A stretch of DNA of 64,000 bases, taken from Tistrella mobilis (GTDB lineage: Bacteria > Pseudomonadota > Alphaproteobacteria > Tistrellales > Tistrellaceae). The position numbers and the translations under genes are program-made. The stretch is from assembly GCF_039634785.1 (NCBI RefSeq), contig NZ_JBBIAB010000026.1:1-64000 (forward strand), in the 5' to 3' direction. Positions 49,423-57,538 of the stretch are shown here, piece by piece. Below the pieces are notes generated by a model. The model made no database searches and was not told the DNA's origin. It saw nothing but the letters and a program-made list of their open reading frames with translations. Position 1 is the first letter of the stretch; the number at the start of each line of letters is the position of its first letter.

Positions 49423-51075
49423 ATGGTCCAGATCGCCGCCACCGACGGCCCGGGCGCCCGCCCCGGGCTGCTCGATCGCGAACGCATCATCGCCCGTCCG
49501 GGCTTCAATCGCTGGCTGGTGCCGCCGGCGGCGCTTGCCATCCATCTCTGCATCGGCATGGCCTATGGGTTCAGCGTCTTCTGGCTGCCGCTGTCGCGCG
49601 CGATCGGCGTGACCCAGCCGGTCGCCTGCGCCGATCTCACGCTCCTGTCGGCGCTGACCACCACCAGCTGCGACTGGCGGATCAGCGATCTGGTCTGGAT
49701 CTATACCCTGTTCTTCGTGGTGCTCGGCACCTCGGCCGCGGTGTTCGGCGGCTGGCTGGAACGGGCCGGCCCGCGCAAGGCCGGTGTCGTGGCCGCGATC
49801 TGCTGGTGCGGCGGCATGGCGGTGTCGGCGCTGGGCATCGCCAGCCATCAGCTCTGGCTGATGTGGCTGGGCTCGGGCGTGATCGGCGGCGTCGGTCTGG
49901 GGCTCGGCTACATCTCGCCGGTCTCCACCCTGATCAAATGGTTCCCCGACCGGCGCGGCATGGCCACCGGCATGGCGATCATGGGCTTCGGCGGCGGTGC
50001 GATGATCGGCAGCCCGCTCGCCAACATGATGATGAACCACTTCCGCACGCCTGATTCGGTGGGGGTATGGGAAACCTTCCTGGCGCTGGGCGCGATCTAT
50101 CTGGTGTTCATGCTGGCCGGCGCCTTCGGCTACCGCGTGCCGCCGGCCGGCTGGCGCCCGGATGGCTGGACGCCGAAACCGGCGTCCAAGGCCATGATCA
50201 CCCATGGCCATGTCCATCTGCGCGACGCCCATAAGACGCTGCAATTCTGGCTGATCTGGGCGGTGCTGTGCCTGAACGTCTCGGCCAGCATCGGCATCAT
50301 CGGCGTGGCCGCACCCATGCTGCAGGAAATCTTCGGCGGCGCGCTGGTCGGGGCCCCCGATGTCGGCTTCCTGGAATTCGACGAGCAGCAGAAACTTTCG
50401 GCCGCGGCGATCGCCGCCGGCTTCGTGGGGCTGATCTCGCTGTTCAACATCGGCGGCCGCTTCTTCTGGGCCTCATTGTCGGATCATCTGGGCCGCAAGG
50501 CCACCTATGCGGTGTTTTTCGTGCTGGGGGCCGGCCTCTATCTGGCGGCGCCGATGCTGGCGGGCAGCCATGCGCTGGCGTTGTTCGTGCTCGCCTTCTG
50601 CGTCATCGCTTCGATGTATGGCGGCGGCTTCGCGACCATCCCGGCCTATCTGGCCGACATCTTCGGCACCCAGTTCGTCGGTGCTATCCACGGCCGCCTG
50701 CTCACCGCCTGGTCGACCGCGGGCATTCTGGGGCCGCTGGTGGTCGCCTATATGCGCGACGCCCAGATCGCCGCCGGCGTGCCGCGGCCGCAGATCTACG
50801 ACACGATCATGATCGTGCTGGCGGTGATGCTGGCCGCAGGCTTCCTCTGCAACCTGGCGATCCGGCCCCTGGCCGAGCGCTGGTTCATCGGCAAGGCGGA
50901 ACTGGCCGAGATCCAGGCGAAGCTCCGCCCGGTGGATGCCGCGCATGAAGGCTCGTTCGGCATCGGCCGTGGCGGCATCGACGCCCGCGCCGCCATCGCC
51001 TGGGCCGCCGTCGGTCTGCCGATCCTCTGGGGTGTGTGGATCACCCTCGACAAGGCGCTGGTGCTGTTCCGGTAA
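49423..51075 (+). CDS. OFA-type MFS transporter (oxalate/formate antiporter family)
   Basis: The protein is 550 residues with twelve or so spans. MAYGFSVFWLPLSRAIG opens the first span, followed by GGWLERAGPRKAGVVAAICW and the central motif GGVGLGLGYISPVSTLIKWF with PDRRGMATGMAIMGFGGGAM, characteristic of the OFA family. An unusual loop of about 60 residues (residues 60-90, with CADLTLLSALTTTSCDW, and 300-325) adds to the usual 420-450 length. The ATG at 49423 has GGGGAGG eleven bases upstream; the open frame extends to 49324 without support. Substrates in the family are small carboxylates such as oxalate or formate; specificity is unknown. It is probably regulated by the preceding LysR protein. 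Confidence 0.88.
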   Translation: MVQIAATDGPGARPGLLDRERIIARPGFNRWLVPPAALAIHLCIGMAYGFSVFWLPLSRAIGVTQPVACADLTLLSALTTTSCDWRISDLVWIYTLFFVVLGTSAAVFGGWLERAGPRKAGVVAAICWCGGMAVSALGIASHQLWLMWLGSGVIGGVGLGLGYISPVSTLIKWFPDRRGMATGMAIMGFGGGAMIGSPLANMMMNHFRTPDSVGVWETFLALGAIYLVFMLAGAFGYRVPPAGWRPDGWTPKPASKAMITHGHVHLRDAHKTLQFWLIWAVLCLNVSASIGIIGVAAPMLQEIFGGALVGAPDVGFLEFDEQQKLSAAAIAAGFVGLISLFNIGGRFFWASLSDHLGRKATYAVFFVLGAGLYLAAPMLAGSHALALFVLAFCVIASMYGGGFATIPAYLADIFGTQFVGAIHGRLLTAWSTAGILGPLVVAYMRDAQIAAGVPRPQIYDTIMIVLAVMLAAGFLCNLAIRPLAERWFIGKAELAEIQAKLRPVDAAHEGSFGIGRGGIDARAAIAWAAVGLPILWGVWITLDKALVLFR

Positions 51076-51153
51076 GGCTCTCTGCGACGTCTTGTGTTTC
51101 ATGACCTGGGTCCATACATCGCCAGACCCTGACGTCGCCGCAGAAGATCGTGT

Positions 51154-51182
51154 ATGCGAGGCGCTCTCAGAACGCCTCGCAT
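51154..51182. other. 10-bp stem hairpin between convergent genes
   Basis: ATGCGAGGCG and CGCCTCGCAT are exact complements with a 9-nt loop, lying between the transporter end (51075) and the antitoxin end (51273). No T-run follows on either strand; it may be a bidirectional, factor-assisted stop. Confidence 0.5.
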
Positions 51183-51272
51183 GCCGGCCAGTGGAATCTC
51201 TCGGCGGTTCCGTGCTGGTGGAGATCTTTTATACGGGGCGCGCCCCCGTCGGGGACCGGGGCGTCGATCGCC

Positions 51273-51590
51273 TCAGGTGATGGCCTCCAGGCCCTTCTTC
51301 CTGATTACCGTCAACAGGCGAAGCGCGGGGCCGCCAGGTTTTTTGACGCCACGTTCCCAGTCTGACACGAGATTCCGACTGACATTCAGATAGCGGGCGA
51401 ACACTGGCTGGGACAAGCGTTCCCGTTCACGGAGTGCTCGTATGTCATCTGGTGACATGCTTTCGACTGGTGTCAGGCATGCATCATCGAAATCACGCAT
51501 CGTCTTCTTGTCGATGGCGCCAATATCGTGCAGCGCTTCCATCGTCTCGTGGATCGCTGCGAGAGGATCACTGCGATATCTCTTCATCAT
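51273..51590 (-). CDS. HigA/NadS-type antitoxin (XRE helix-turn-helix)
   Basis: The protein is 105 residues. The N-terminal half is the toxin-binding part; the C-terminal half is an HTH with the phrase SPDDIRALRERERLSQPVFA and LNVSRNLVSDWERGVKKP, typical of HigA-2/NadS antitoxins. It follows the toxin gene and overlaps it by 23 bp, so translation is coupled. The toxin-first order is the rule for higBA-type modules. The neutral codon use and lower GC of the pair, compared with its neighbours, suggest acquisition by transfer. Confidence 0.88.
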   Translation of the reverse strand: MMKRYRSDPLAAIHETMEALHDIGAIDKKTMRDFDDACLTPVESMSPDDIRALRERERLSQPVFARYLNVSRNLVSDWERGVKKPGGPALRLLTVIRKKGLEAIT

Positions 51591-51945
51591 CGTGTGCGAT
51601 CTCCAGGAAGTCGCCCCTTCGAACGAGTTCTGTCAGCTCTTTCCCTGTCAGGGCAAGGACGCGACGGGCTGCCTCTTTGAACTGCCGTTCTTCAGACTCA
51701 GTCAGATTAGCCAGATCACTCTTGGAAAAGCCGTAAATGAAGAACGCACGATCATGATGCCTGAAGAATATGATCGTCCGATAACCTCCGGATTTCCCCT
51801 GGCCGGGGCGCGCAATCCTTTGTTTGATTACCCCGCCACCGAGGTCTGCATCAATCTGGCCGGCGTTGGCCCGCCTTACGGCATCCACCAATGGGGACAG
51901 TGGTAGCCGCTGTTTGCGAACGAAGCGGGCAAACCAGGCATTCAT
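51568..51945 (-). CDS. RelE/HigB-type toxin (PF06296-like)
   Basis: This 125-residue protein begins MNAWFARFVRKQRL. It contains GGVIKQRIARPGQGKSGGYR followed by IIFFRHHDRAFFIYGFSKSD and the C-terminal helix RRVLALTGKELTELVRRGDF, a pattern of the RelE/ParE-fold family whose members cleave mRNA at the ribosome. ATG 51945 is preceded by GAGG; an in-frame Met at 51981 is possible but sits inside the promoter palindrome. It is the first gene of a leftward toxin-antitoxin operon. Confidence 0.88.
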   Translation of the reverse strand: MNAWFARFVRKQRLPLSPLVDAVRRANAGQIDADLGGGVIKQRIARPGQGKSGGYRTIIFFRHHDRAFFIYGFSKSDLANLTESEERQFKEAARRVLALTGKELTELVRRGDFLEIAHDDEEISQ

Positions 51946-51974
51946 GAACAGCCTCAAAGCTTCGCACCCCATTA

Positions 51975-52003
51975 ATATCACACATGGCGTGATACTTTAT
52001 CAA
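51975..52003 (-). promoter_or_regulatory. Toxin-antitoxin promoter with embedded operator
   Basis: On the minus strand TTGATA (52003-51998) and TGATAT (51980-51975) are 17 bp apart, a sound sigma-70 arrangement. Between and overlapping them is the palindrome TATCAC-7-GTGATA (51976-51994), placed where the antitoxin's HTH would repress the operon. Confidence 0.65.
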
Positions 52004-52017
52004 GCAATGCTGCCCTC

Positions 52018-52512
52018 TCAATCGCTCCCCGCCACCCAGATCGCAGCCAGGCGTTCCAGGCCGGCCTGGTCCTCGGTGTCGAAGCGGGCGGGGTGGGGGC
52101 TGTCCAGGTCGAGCACACCCAGGATCCGGCCGTCGCGGATCAGCGGCACGACGATTTCCGAAGCCGAGGCGGCATCGCAGGCGATATGGCCGGGGAAGGC
52201 ATGGACGTCTTCGACCAGCTGGGTGCGGGCCTCCGCGACCGCCGTGCCGCAGACGCCGCGGCCGCGGGCGATGCGCACGCAGGCCGGCCGGCCCTGGAAG
52301 GGGCCGAGCACCAGCTCGTCCGGGCTTTTCAGGAAGTAGAAGCCGGCCCAGTTCAGGCCGGGCAGCGACATCCAGATCAGGGCCGACATGTTGGCGGCAT
52401 TGGCCACCGGGTCGCGCTCGCCCGCGATCAGGGCGTCGAGCTGGCGGGCGAGCAGGCGGTACAGCTCGGGCTTGGGGGTCGCGTCGGTATCGATGGGGGC
52501 GGCGTCGAACAT
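52018..52512 (-). CDS. msrC: Free methionine-(R)-sulfoxide reductase (GAF-fold fRMsr)
   Basis: This 164-residue cytoplasmic enzyme reduces free methionine-(R)-sulfoxide. The fRMsr signature is intact: GPFQGRPACVRIARGRGVCG supplies two of the active-site cysteines and AFPGHIACDAASASEIVVPL the third, in a GAF fold starting LNWAGFYFL. Length and ending (LDLDSPHPARFDTEDQAGLE) are normal for the family. It lies between the toxin-antitoxin promoter and the GGDEF gene and may be co-transcribed with the latter, whose stop is 20 bp upstream. Confidence 0.93.
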   Translation of the reverse strand: MFDAAPIDTDATPKPELYRLLARQLDALIAGERDPVANAANMSALIWMSLPGLNWAGFYFLKSPDELVLGPFQGRPACVRIARGRGVCGTAVAEARTQLVEDVHAFPGHIACDAASASEIVVPLIRDGRILGVLDLDSPHPARFDTEDQAGLERLAAIWVAGSD

Positions 52513-52532
52513 GGGGGCGCGGGCTCCGGCCG

Positions 52533-54122
52533 TCAGGCGGTGGGCGGGGTGGCTGTGGCCCCGATCATGCCCAGGCTTTCGGCCGCCGTCACGCTTCGAC
52601 CGCGGGTGGAGGCGTTGCGGATGCCGCTCGCCATCAGCCGGTCGGCGGCGGCAGCGCCGGTTTCCGCCCCAAGGCCTTCGGCGCCGACATCTAGGCCCAG
52701 CCCTTCGCCCAGCCCGGCCAGCGCCTGGACCAGCCGGGCGGTTTCGGCCTCGTCGATGCGCTGGATGAAGCTGCGGTCGATCTTGACCCGGTCGAGCTCC
52801 AGATCGCGCAGATGGTAGAGGCTGGAATAGCCGGTGCCGAAATTGGCCAGCGCCACCCGGGCGCCGGCGGATCTGAGATCGCCGACCAGGGTGCGGACGA
52901 TATCGGGGTCGCCGACCAGCGTGCTCTCGGCGATGTCGAATTCCACCCGGCCGGCCGGCAGCCCGGCCTCGGCCAGGATGCGGATGGCGTCGGCGGTGAA
53001 GGTCGGGTCCTTGGCCTGGCCGGGCAGCAGGTCGATCGACAGCATCACGTCCGCCGGCCAGCCGGCGGCGGTACGGGCCGCCTGATCCAGCATCCAGCGG
53101 CCCAGGCCGTGGATCAGCCCGGTATCCTCGGCGATCGGCAGGAAGCGCTCGGGCGGGATGTCGCCATGGATGGGGTGGTGCCAGCAGAGCATCGCCTCGA
53201 AGCCCGTCACCCGGCCGTTGCCCAGATCGATCGACGGCTGGTAGAGCAGGTCGAGCCCGCCCCTGGCCACGGCCGCCCTGAGGTCGATCTCCAGCGCCTC
53301 GCGCACACGGACGGCATCGTCCATCTGGGTTTCGAAAAAGCGGAAGGCGGTGCGGCGCTCGGTCTTGGCGCGGTAGAGCGCCACATCGGCGCGCCGCAAT
53401 GCCTCCACCGGGTCATCGGCATCCTGGGGCAGAAGTGCGATGCCGATGCCGGTGCCGACATCATGCCGGCCGCGGCCGCTGGCGATCGGGTCGGCGAAGG
53501 CGCGGGTCAGGCGCAGCGCCACGCTGGTCGCGGCTTCCGGCCCCATCAGATGCGGGGCGAGCACGGCGAATTCGTCGCCGCCCAGCCGGGCGACCAGGTC
53601 GCTGTCGCGCACCGCGCCCATCAGGCGGTTGGCGACCACCATCAGCACCTCGTCGCCGGTGCCGTGGCCATAGACGTCGTTGACCTGTTTGAAGCCGTTC
53701 AGGTCCAGCAGGAACAGGCCATGGGTGGCGCCCGCGGCCGGCGGGGCGGCGATCGCGGCCGCGAGGCGCTCCTCGAACCGGCGCCGGTTGGCAAGGCCGG
53801 TCAACGGATCCTGATAGGCCAGGCGCCGGGCCTCGGTTTCCGCCGCCCGCCTGCGGGCGATCTCGCGGCTCTGCTCGCGGTACTGGCGCAGCGCCACCCC
53901 CAGCATGATCAGGGCCAGCAACACCCCCAGCGCCAGCGCCTCGTCGAGCTCCAGCATCGCGGTCGCCGTGTCGGCGGCATGTTCACTCGCTTCGAACAGG
54001 TCGAAGGCAACCGCCACATAGCCGGCCACGACCATGACCACGGCGATGATGCCGGCATCCCTCAGGCAGATGCGCCGGCGAACCAGGCGGCGCAGAATGC
54101 GGCGGGGCCGCGACGTCGACAT
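52533..54122 (-). CDS. GGDEF diguanylate cyclase with a degenerate EAL domain
   Basis: This is a 529-residue inner-membrane protein. Two N-terminal spans (about 20-40 and 63-85) flank a very short acidic periplasmic loop. A GGDEF domain carries an intact signature G181-G-D-E-F185, so it can probably make c-di-GMP. The EAL domain follows but reads FEAMLCWHHP in place of EAxLRW and ANFGTGYSSL in place of DDFGTGYSSL. It also has SIDL for the metal-binding xNxS strand and EGLG for EGVE. The substitutions remove metal ligands, so hydrolysis is unlikely. AAGGAGG nine bases before ATG 54122 fixes the start. Confidence 0.92.
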   Translation of the reverse strand: MSTSRPRRILRRLVRRRICLRDAGIIAVVMVVAGYVAVAFDLFEASEHAADTATAMLELDEALALGVLLALIMLGVALRQYREQSREIARRRAAETEARRLAYQDPLTGLANRRRFEERLAAAIAAPPAAGATHGLFLLDLNGFKQVNDVYGHGTGDEVLMVVANRLMGAVRDSDLVARLGGDEFAVLAPHLMGPEAATSVALRLTRAFADPIASGRGRHDVGTGIGIALLPQDADDPVEALRRADVALYRAKTERRTAFRFFETQMDDAVRVREALEIDLRAAVARGGLDLLYQPSIDLGNGRVTGFEAMLCWHHPIHGDIPPERFLPIAEDTGLIHGLGRWMLDQAARTAAGWPADVMLSIDLLPGQAKDPTFTADAIRILAEAGLPAGRVEFDIAESTLVGDPDIVRTLVGDLRSAGARVALANFGTGYSSLYHLRDLELDRVKIDRSFIQRIDEAETARLVQALAGLGEGLGLDVGAEGLGAETGAAAADRLMASGIRNASTRGRSVTAAESLGMIGATATPPTA

Positions 54123-54179
54123 ACGGTTGTCCTCCTTCCGATCACCGGGGCAGGCGGTCGTGCATGGCCCGAAATGCGA

Positions 54180-54212
54180 CCGCCGCCCGGATCGTCCGAT
54201 CCTGGGCGGCGG
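54180..54212 (-). terminator. Strong hairpin after the ABC-importer operon
   Basis: CCGCCGCCC-GGATC and GATCC-T-GGGCGGCGG pair around a GTCC loop, with one bulged base. It lies 59 bp after the binding-protein stop in the direction of transcription. The following sequence has only a short T stretch. Confidence 0.6.
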
Positions 54213-54270
54213 CGTAAGAGGACGCAAGTGTTTCGACGTGACCTGGCGGATCACATCACATGGAACATGA

Positions 54271-55284
54271 TCACATGGCCTTGTCGTAGACCGCGTGGGT
54301 CCAGGCGGCCTCGCCCGGATCCTTGGTGATGACCGGGGCGGATTTGGCCCCCAGCAGCACCTTCACCGTGCGCTGGAAATCCTCGGGCGCCAGATAGCCC
54401 ATGCCCTTCTTCGAACCGTCGAGCAGCTTGGCCACCTCCTGCATCATCCGGGTCTGATGCTCTTCGGTCTGGGCGCCGGTGGTGTCGTTGTCGAGCACGA
54501 TCTCCACCGCCTCGTCCTGGTGGGCGGCGGCGTATTCCCAGCCCTTGACGCTGGCCTTCACGAAGCGGCCCAGCTTCTCGACCATCGCCGGATCCTGAAG
54601 GCTCTTCTCCAGCGTGTAGAGGCCGTCTTCCAGCGTGGCGACGCCCTGATCCTGATACTTGAAGGTGATCAGCTCGTCGGCCGGCATGCCGGCATCCAGG
54701 ATCTGCCAGTATTCGTTATAGGTCATGGTCGACACGCACGAGGCCTGCTTCTGCAGGATCGGGTCGACGTTGAACCCCTGCTTCAGCACGGTGATGTCGG
54801 CATCCGGGCCTTCGGTCTTGTAGCCCAGCGTCGACATCCACGACAGGAAGGGATACTCGTTGCCGCCGAACCAGACGCCCAGGGTATGGCCCTTGAAATC
54901 GGCCGGGGTCTTGATGCCGCTGTCCTTGCGGCAGGTCAGCATCATGCCCGACTGCTGGAAGATCTGGGCGATGTTGACCAGCGGCACGCCCTTTTCACGC
55001 GTGGCCAGCGCCGAAGGCATCCAGTCGACCACGACATCGGCGCCGCCGCCGGCGATCACCTGCGACGGGTTGATGTCGGGACCGCCGGCCTTGATGGTCA
55101 CGTCGAGCCCGGCTTCGTCGTAGAAGCCCTTTTCCTTCGCCACGTAATAGCCGGCGAACTGCGCCTGGGTGACCCATTTCAGCTGCAGGGTCAGCGCATC
55201 GGCGGCAAGGCCGGGGCCCGTCGCGGCCAGTGCCAGGGCAATCCCGGCGACCGAACCGGTCAGGAGGGTCTTGAGCGTCCTCAT
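54271..55284 (-). CDS. ABC-importer substrate-binding protein (NMT1/THI5-like)
   Basis: The 337-residue precursor has a signal peptide (LLTGSVAGIALALAATGPGLAA) and a two-lobe binding fold that opens LTLQLKWVTQAQFAGYYVAK, the usual start of THI5/NMT1-like proteins for pyrimidine precursors and related nitrogen compounds. The further landmarks DINPSQVIAGGGADVVVDWM and the MTYNEY region agree. It lies last in the operon behind two permeases, separated by a 170-bp gap with a hairpin. The ligand is not evident; family members bind hydroxymethylpyrimidine derivatives, riboflavin, nitrate or sulfonates. AGGGAG precedes ATG 55284; the upstream in-frame Met is less likely. Confidence 0.9.
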   Translation of the reverse strand: MRTLKTLLTGSVAGIALALAATGPGLAADALTLQLKWVTQAQFAGYYVAKEKGFYDEAGLDVTIKAGGPDINPSQVIAGGGADVVVDWMPSALATREKGVPLVNIAQIFQQSGMMLTCRKDSGIKTPADFKGHTLGVWFGGNEYPFLSWMSTLGYKTEGPDADITVLKQGFNVDPILQKQASCVSTMTYNEYWQILDAGMPADELITFKYQDQGVATLEDGLYTLEKSLQDPAMVEKLGRFVKASVKGWEYAAAHQDEAVEIVLDNDTTGAQTEEHQTRMMQEVAKLLDGSKKGMGYLAPEDFQRTVKVLLGAKSAPVITKDPGEAAWTHAVYDKAM

Positions 55285-55387
55285 TCTCGTCTCCCTCGTC
55301 ATCATCTGTCCCGGACCGGCCGCCGGCGGGGTTTGCCCCCGTTGTGGGGCGGCGGCGGATCGCGGGGTCTCCCCTCAAAATCATCCA

Positions 55388-55420
55388 CGGGCGGGCCGAA
55401 GCCTCCGATGGTCCCGCCCG
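55388..55420 (-). other. Intercistronic hairpin before the binding-protein gene
   Basis: CGGGCGGG (55388-55395) and CCCGCCCG (55413-55420) pair exactly across 17 nt. Hairpins at such sites often protect upstream mRNA ends or separate expression of the abundant binding protein from the permeases. Confidence 0.45.
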
Positions 55421-55454
55421 GGACGCCGTCTCCGCATCAGCTGGCCGGGCGCCG

Positions 55455-56609
55455 TCAGCGCCCGCGCATCGCGGGATGCCAGAAGGTCACGCGCCGCTCG
55501 ATGAACGACAGCGCGGCATAGGTGCCGGAGCCGGCAATGGCGGCTACCAGGATCGTCGCCCAGACCACGTCGACATTCATCCGCGCGACCTCGGTGCTGA
55601 TCCTGAAGCCCATGCCGACCACGGGCGTGCCGAAGAATTCCGCCACGATGGCCGCGATCAGGGCCAGCGTCGCACTGATTTTCAGCCCGTTGAACAGGAA
55701 GGGCAATGCGTTCGGCAACCGGGCGACCAGAAGCGTGGTGGCATGGGATGCGGCATAGGATCGCATCAGGTCCAGTTCCTGCCGCGAGGTGGCGGAAAGC
55801 CCCGCCAGCGTGTTCACCAGCATCGGGAACAGCGTGGTCACCACCACCACCGCCGCCTTGGACGGCCAGTCGAAGCCGAACCACATCACCATGATCGGTG
55901 CGACGCCCACGATGGGGGCGGCGCTCATCAGATTGGCGACCGGCAGCAGGCCGCGGCGCAGGAAGGCGACGCGATCGGCCGCCACACCCAGCAGGATGCC
56001 GGCGGTGCAGCCGATCAGATAGCCGCGCAGCGCCCCCTTCCACACGGTCTGCACGAAATCCTGCCACAGTACCGGCAGGTTGGCGGCAAAGGCGGCGCCG
56101 ATCGCCGATGGCGGCGGCAGCAGCACCGCCGGCACGCCGAAGCCCAGGCAGCCGCCCTCCCAGGCATAGAGCAGCGTCAGGCCCAGGGCGGCCGGCGGCA
56201 GCAGCCGCACCGGCAGCGAGGTCTCGGGCAGGCGCGCGACCAGGGCGATGCCGCGAAAGGCCGCGGCCATCGCAGCGAGCCCGGCAAGGGTGTAGCCCGC
56301 ACCGCCTTCGCCGAAGCCGACCGTGCCGCTGCGCAGCGCCACGAGCGTGGCGATGGCGGTGAGGGCCGCCCCTGCCAGCACCAGCGGCCCGCGCATGCCG
56401 CTTCGCCGGGGCCGAAGCCCCGCCAGCGCAAAAAGCAGGATGCCGGCGATCATCAGCAGAACGGTCAGATCGGCATTGCCGATCCAGGTGCCGCCCGTGG
56501 TGGACAGGGGCAGCAGCAGGGCGACGAGCCCCATCAGGCCCCAGACGGCATCCAGACCGCGGGAGACGGGCTGGAGAGGGGCAGAGGGTGCGGTGGATGC
56601 CGTGGTCAT
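55455..56609 (-). CDS. ABC-importer permease with extra N-terminal membrane region
   Basis: The protein is 384 residues, about 120 longer than standard NMT1-system permeases. The first 160 residues add four or five hydrophobic segments (LMGLVALLLPLSTTGG, VLLMIAGILLFALAGL and others). The C-terminal part is the BPD_transp_1 domain with the ATPase-contact loop near SYAASHATTLLVARLPNALP. It overlaps the preceding permease by 4 bp (ATGA). The role of the added spans is unknown. Confidence 0.9.
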   Translation of the reverse strand: MTTASTAPSAPLQPVSRGLDAVWGLMGLVALLLPLSTTGGTWIGNADLTVLLMIAGILLFALAGLRPRRSGMRGPLVLAGAALTAIATLVALRSGTVGFGEGGAGYTLAGLAAMAAAFRGIALVARLPETSLPVRLLPPAALGLTLLYAWEGGCLGFGVPAVLLPPPSAIGAAFAANLPVLWQDFVQTVWKGALRGYLIGCTAGILLGVAADRVAFLRRGLLPVANLMSAAPIVGVAPIMVMWFGFDWPSKAAVVVVTTLFPMLVNTLAGLSATSRQELDLMRSYAASHATTLLVARLPNALPFLFNGLKISATLALIAAIVAEFFGTPVVGMGFRISTEVARMNVDVVWATILVAAIAGSGTYAALSFIERRVTFWHPAMRGR

Positions 56610-57538
56610 CGCGCACCTCCGCTCTGGCGGACCACGATCCGCTCGGCCAGCGCCACCGCCTGGACCAGCAGGGCCGAAAGCAGCGAAGCCACGATCAGCG
56701 CCGCCCAGATCTGGGTGGTCTGGCCGTAATAGGATCCGGCGAGCAGCCGGGTGCCGAGCCCGGCCTGGCCGCCGGTCGGCAGCTCGCCCACGATCGCCCC
56801 CACGAGTGCGGCGGCGATCGCCACCTTCAGGCTGGCGAAGAGATAGGGCAGGGCGGCCGGCAGACGCAGCTTCAGGAAGACCTGCAGCGGCGTCGCGTTA
56901 TAGGAATGCATCAGATCCATATGCAGCGGATCGGCGGAGCGCAGCCCCTTGGTCATGCCGATCGCGACCGGGAAGAAGCACAGATACATCGAGATCACCG
57001 CCTTGGGCAGCAGGCCGGTGAAGCCCAGATTGCCCAGCACCACCACCACCATCGGCGCGATCGCCAGGATCGGCACCGTCTGCGAGGCGACGATCCAGGG
57101 CAGCACGCCGCGTTCCAGCGGCCTGAGTGCGGCCATGCCGACCGCAAGGCCCAGGCCCAGAAGAGAGCCCAGCACGAAGCCGGCCAGGGTCGATTGCGCG
57201 GTCGCGATCACATGGGTGATCAGGTTGCGGACATTGCCGACCGGCCGCTCGGTCGACGAGGTGACGATCTCCACCACCACCTGATCGGGTGTGGGCAGAA
57301 CCGGCCGCCGCTGGGTGAAAGCCTCGGTCATCAGCTGGGAAAAGCCGGGCTCGGTGATGCCCTTGCGGGCCAGCTGTTCCGCCGCCTGGGGGGTGTTGAG
57401 CAGATAGGCCGCGGCATACCAGATCACGATCACCAGAAGGGCGACCGTCGTCACCGGCAGGATGTCGGCGCCTCTTTCGGCCAGCGCGCGGCCCAGGCGG
57501 CCGGAGCGCGGGGCAGGCCCGGCTGCAAGCTCAGTCAT
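56606..57538 (-). CDS. ABC-importer permease
   Basis: The protein is 310 residues with a BPD_transp_1 domain, six or so spans after a 40-residue soluble N-terminus, and a contact loop near SYNATPLQVFLKLRLPAALP. A periplasmic stretch of about 50 residues between the first two spans (AEQLARKGITEPGFSQLMTE) is longer than usual. Paired with the second permease it forms a heterodimeric channel. It overlaps the ATPase gene by 8 bp. Confidence 0.91.
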   Translation of the reverse strand: MTELAAGPAPRSGRLGRALAERGADILPVTTVALLVIVIWYAAAYLLNTPQAAEQLARKGITEPGFSQLMTEAFTQRRPVLPTPDQVVVEIVTSSTERPVGNVRNLITHVIATAQSTLAGFVLGSLLGLGLAVGMAALRPLERGVLPWIVASQTVPILAIAPMVVVVLGNLGFTGLLPKAVISMYLCFFPVAIGMTKGLRSADPLHMDLMHSYNATPLQVFLKLRLPAALPYLFASLKVAIAAALVGAIVGELPTGGQAGLGTRLLAGSYYGQTTQIWAALIVASLLSALLVQAVALAERIVVRQSGGAR

